The notes beneath the pieces were generated by a model. It was not told the DNA's origin. It saw only the letters and a list, made by a program, of their open reading frames with translations, and did not search any database. From positions 753,501-817,500 of the forward strand of contig NZ_CP032311.1 in NCBI RefSeq assembly GCF_004803755.1: a stretch of 64,000 bases of DNA, written 5' to 3'. How positions within the stretch are numbered: position 1 is the stretch's first letter; every line of letters begins with the position of its first letter. This DNA comes from Pseudomonas sp. DG56-2 (GTDB lineage: Bacteria; Pseudomonadota; Gammaproteobacteria; Pseudomonadales; Pseudomonadaceae). The translations under genes were made by a program, and so were the position numbers. Positions 62,508 through 64,000 of the stretch are shown in pieces.

Positions 62508-63521
62508 ATGCTTATCAAACTGTCCAAAGCATCTGCTTGCAAAGAGGCGGATGTCACTTCTGAATCTCTTTATGTATCGCGCCGCGCCATGCTGGGTGGG
62601 TCGCTGGCTGCCCTGGCAGTAACTGCGTTGCCGCGCTGGGCGGGAGCTGCGCAAATGTCGCGATACGCTGACGTCGAGGCGGGCAGGGCGCCCGGCTGGT
62701 TCAACGAAAAGCTTGCCGCAACGCAATGGCAAGCCGTCACTGCGCCGGGGGAGGCCATTACCCCATTCAAGGACTCGACTCACTACAACAACTTCTACGA
62801 GTTCGGTACGGATAAAGGTGACCCTGCTGCGAATGCCGGCAGCCTGAAAACCGAGCCTTGGACCGTGGTGGTCGATGGTGAAGTCGGTAAGCCTGGGCGA
62901 TATGCCCTCGAGGACTTCATGAAGCCCTACCAGCTTGAGGAGCGAATCTATCGTTTGCGCTGCGTCGAGGCCTGGTCGATGGTCATACCTTGGCTCGGCT
63001 TTCCACTTTCGGCGTTGCTCAAACAGGTGGAGCCAACCTCGAAGGCTCGTTTCATTCGGTTTGAAACGCTGCAGGATCCCAAAACCATGCCGGGACAACG
63101 CTCCAGCTTCGCCCTGATCGACTGGCCTTATATAGAGGGCTTGCGTATGGATGAGGCGATGAATCCGTTGGCAATTCTGGCGGTGGGTATGTATGGGCGA
63201 GAGCTACCCAATCAGAATGGTGCGCCGCTGCGCTTGGTGGTGCCGTGGAAATACGGCTTCAAGAGTATCAAGTCGATTGTTCGCATCAGCCTTGTCGAGC
63301 AACAGCCGCATACAACCTGGCAAGCAATTGCGCCCGAAGAGTATGGCTTCTATGCCAACGTCAATCCCGAGGTCGATCACCCGCGCTGGACCCAGGCGCG
63401 AGAGAGACGTCTGCCAAGTGGATTGTTCAGTCCCAATGTGCGACCTACGCAGATGTTCAACGGTTACGCCGAGGAAGTGGCGGGTTTGTACAGTGGGCTC
63501 GACCTGCGGAAGAACTATTGA
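62508..63521 (+). CDS. msrP: Protein-methionine-sulfoxide reductase catalytic subunit MsrP (YedY)
   Basis: MsrP is the periplasmic molybdopterin enzyme that repairs methionine sulfoxide in envelope proteins. The 337-residue protein has a Tat signal with SRRAMLGG (about 25-32) and cleavage near AGA. The molybdopterin-binding fold shows [14 protein letters not shown], the molybdenum-ligand Cys in [14 protein letters not shown] (about 146), [12 protein letters not shown] and [10 protein letters not shown]. It overlaps msrQ by one base. Its ribosome-binding site is trapped in a 10-bp hairpin. Confidence 0.97.
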   Translation: MLIKLSKASACKEADVTSESLYVSRRAMLGGSLAALAVTALPRWAGAAQMSRYADVEAGRAPGWFNEKLAATQWQAVTAPGEAITPFKDSTHYNNFYEFGTDKGDPAANAGSLKTEPWTVVVDGEVGKPGRYALEDFMKPYQLEERIYRLRCVEAWSMVIPWLGFPLSALLKQVEPTSKARFIRFETLQDPKTMPGQRSSFALIDWPYIEGLRMDEAMNPLAILAVGMYGRELPNQNGAPLRLVVPWKYGFKSIKSIVRISLVEQQPHTTWQAIAPEEYGFYANVNPEVDHPRWTQARERRLPSGLFSPNVRPTQMFNGYAEEVAGLYSGLDLRKNY

Positions 63522-64000
63522 TGCGCTACCCACTGTTTCGTTTCGGTATCTTCGTCCTGGGTAGTATTTGGCCACTTTGGTGGCTGTACGAGGCTGTCAT
63601 GAACGCGCTGGGGCCAGACCCGGGAAAAATCCTGGTTGATCGATTGGGGCTGGGGGCGTTGATCTTCCTTCTGATTACCTTGGGCATGACGCCGTTGCAG
63701 CGTCTGACGGGGTGGGCGGGGTGGATCGTTTCGCGTCGACAGCTAGGGTTGTGGTGCTTCGCTTATATCGTGCTGCACATCACTTCCTATCTGGTTTTCA
63801 TTCTGGGATTGGACTGGGGGCAGTTGGGGGTAGAGCTGAGCAAGCGTCCTTACATTATTGTGGGGGCGTTGGGGTTTATAGGTCTGCTCGCTTTGGCGCT
63901 GACGTCCAATCGCTTTAGTCAGCGGCGCTTGGGCGCACGCTGGAAGAAGTTGCATAAACTGGTCTACGTGATTCTTGCGCTGGGTTTATTGCACTTTCTC
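63521..64000 (+). CDS. msrQ: MsrQ heme-binding membrane subunit (3' end beyond window)
   Basis: MsrQ passes electrons from the respiratory chain (or Fre) to MsrP. 160 codons are visible from ATG 63521 ([14 protein letters not shown]), overlapping the msrP stop by one base; the full protein is usually just over 200 residues. Four to five membrane helices can be seen, with the heme-ligand histidines in [16 protein letters not shown] and LLHF. The end of the gene lies beyond base 64000. Confidence 0.95.
   Translation, partial: MRYPLFRFGIFVLGSIWPLWWLYEAVMNALGPDPGKILVDRLGLGALIFLLITLGMTPLQRLTGWAGWIVSRRQLGLWCFAYIVLHITSYLVFILGLDWGQLGVELSKRPYIIVGALGFIGLLALALTSNRFSQRRLGARWKKLHKLVYVILALGLLHFL

Overview
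The window is a contiguous piece of a Pseudomonas chromosome, most likely from the P. putida / P. fluorescens side of the genus. I base this on gene order (recN | grpE-dnaK-dnaJ-dapB-carAB-greA ... ftsH-folP-glmM-tpiA-secG ... rimP-nusA-infB-rbfA-truB-rpsO-pnp ... panBC-folK-pcnB-crcZ-cbrBA-gluQ-dksA ... mrcB ... ilvIHC-pssA-msrPQ), on protein sequences that read as pseudomonad orthologues throughout, and on two pseudomonad signature small RNAs (CrcZ and PrrF). There is no prophage, transposon, CRISPR array or integrated island. It is almost entirely core genome, so the interest lies mainly in the regulatory DNA between and inside the genes.

Layout. 1-6.1 kb: the SOS gene recN (minus strand, cut by the window edge, LexA box over its promoter) is divergent from the heat-shock genes grpE-dnaK-dnaJ (two near-consensus sigma-32 promoters) and dapB. 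6.1-11.8 kb: carA-carB-greA and a small membrane protein gene, preceded by a terminator-like carA leader. 11.8-18.4 kb: yhbY (minus), then rlmE, ftsH, folP, glmM, tpiA, secG. 18.4-27.6 kb: tRNA-Leu(GAG) and initiator tRNA-fMet, then the classical rimP-nusA-infB-rbfA-truB-rpsO-pnp expression operon with internal hairpins. 27.7-28.2 kb: a periplasmic BON-domain protein behind a sigma-54-type promoter.

28.3-49 kb is mostly minus strand. Read in the direction of transcription it runs dksA, gluQ, cbrX-cbrA-cbrB (carbon/nitrogen two-component system), the CbrB-activated decoy RNA CrcZ, pcnB-folK, panB-panC, pgi, an acetyl-CoA synthetase, an MpaB-type oxygenase, a thiolase, an RlmI-like methyltransferase and a large AsmA-like DUF748 protein. 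cbrX is a 58-codon gene overlapping the start of cbrA.

49-57.7 kb: an aminotransferase with sfsA, a mini-Rieske protein, the Fur-controlled PrrF sRNA, a TfoX C-terminal-domain protein, a pentapeptide-repeat protein, a kinase/P-loop fusion, then mrcB (PBP1b), a TPR lipoprotein and a YqcC protein. 57.7-64 kb: ilvI-ilvH-ilvC behind an unusual structured leader, then pssA and msrP-msrQ (methionine sulfoxide repair in the periplasm, msrQ cut by the window end).

Functionally the window couples protein folding, translation/RNA decay, nucleotide/folate/pantothenate/branched amino acid synthesis, envelope biogenesis and global carbon and iron control. No wholly new multigene system was found. The best leads are regulatory: a msrP ribosome-binding site buried in a 10-bp stem, an apparently leaderless mrcB, an array of GTTAC half-sites at the panBC promoter, a 22-bp dyad over the pentapeptide-gene promoter, a 12-bp hairpin inside the folP coding region and the conserved-looking ilvI leader.
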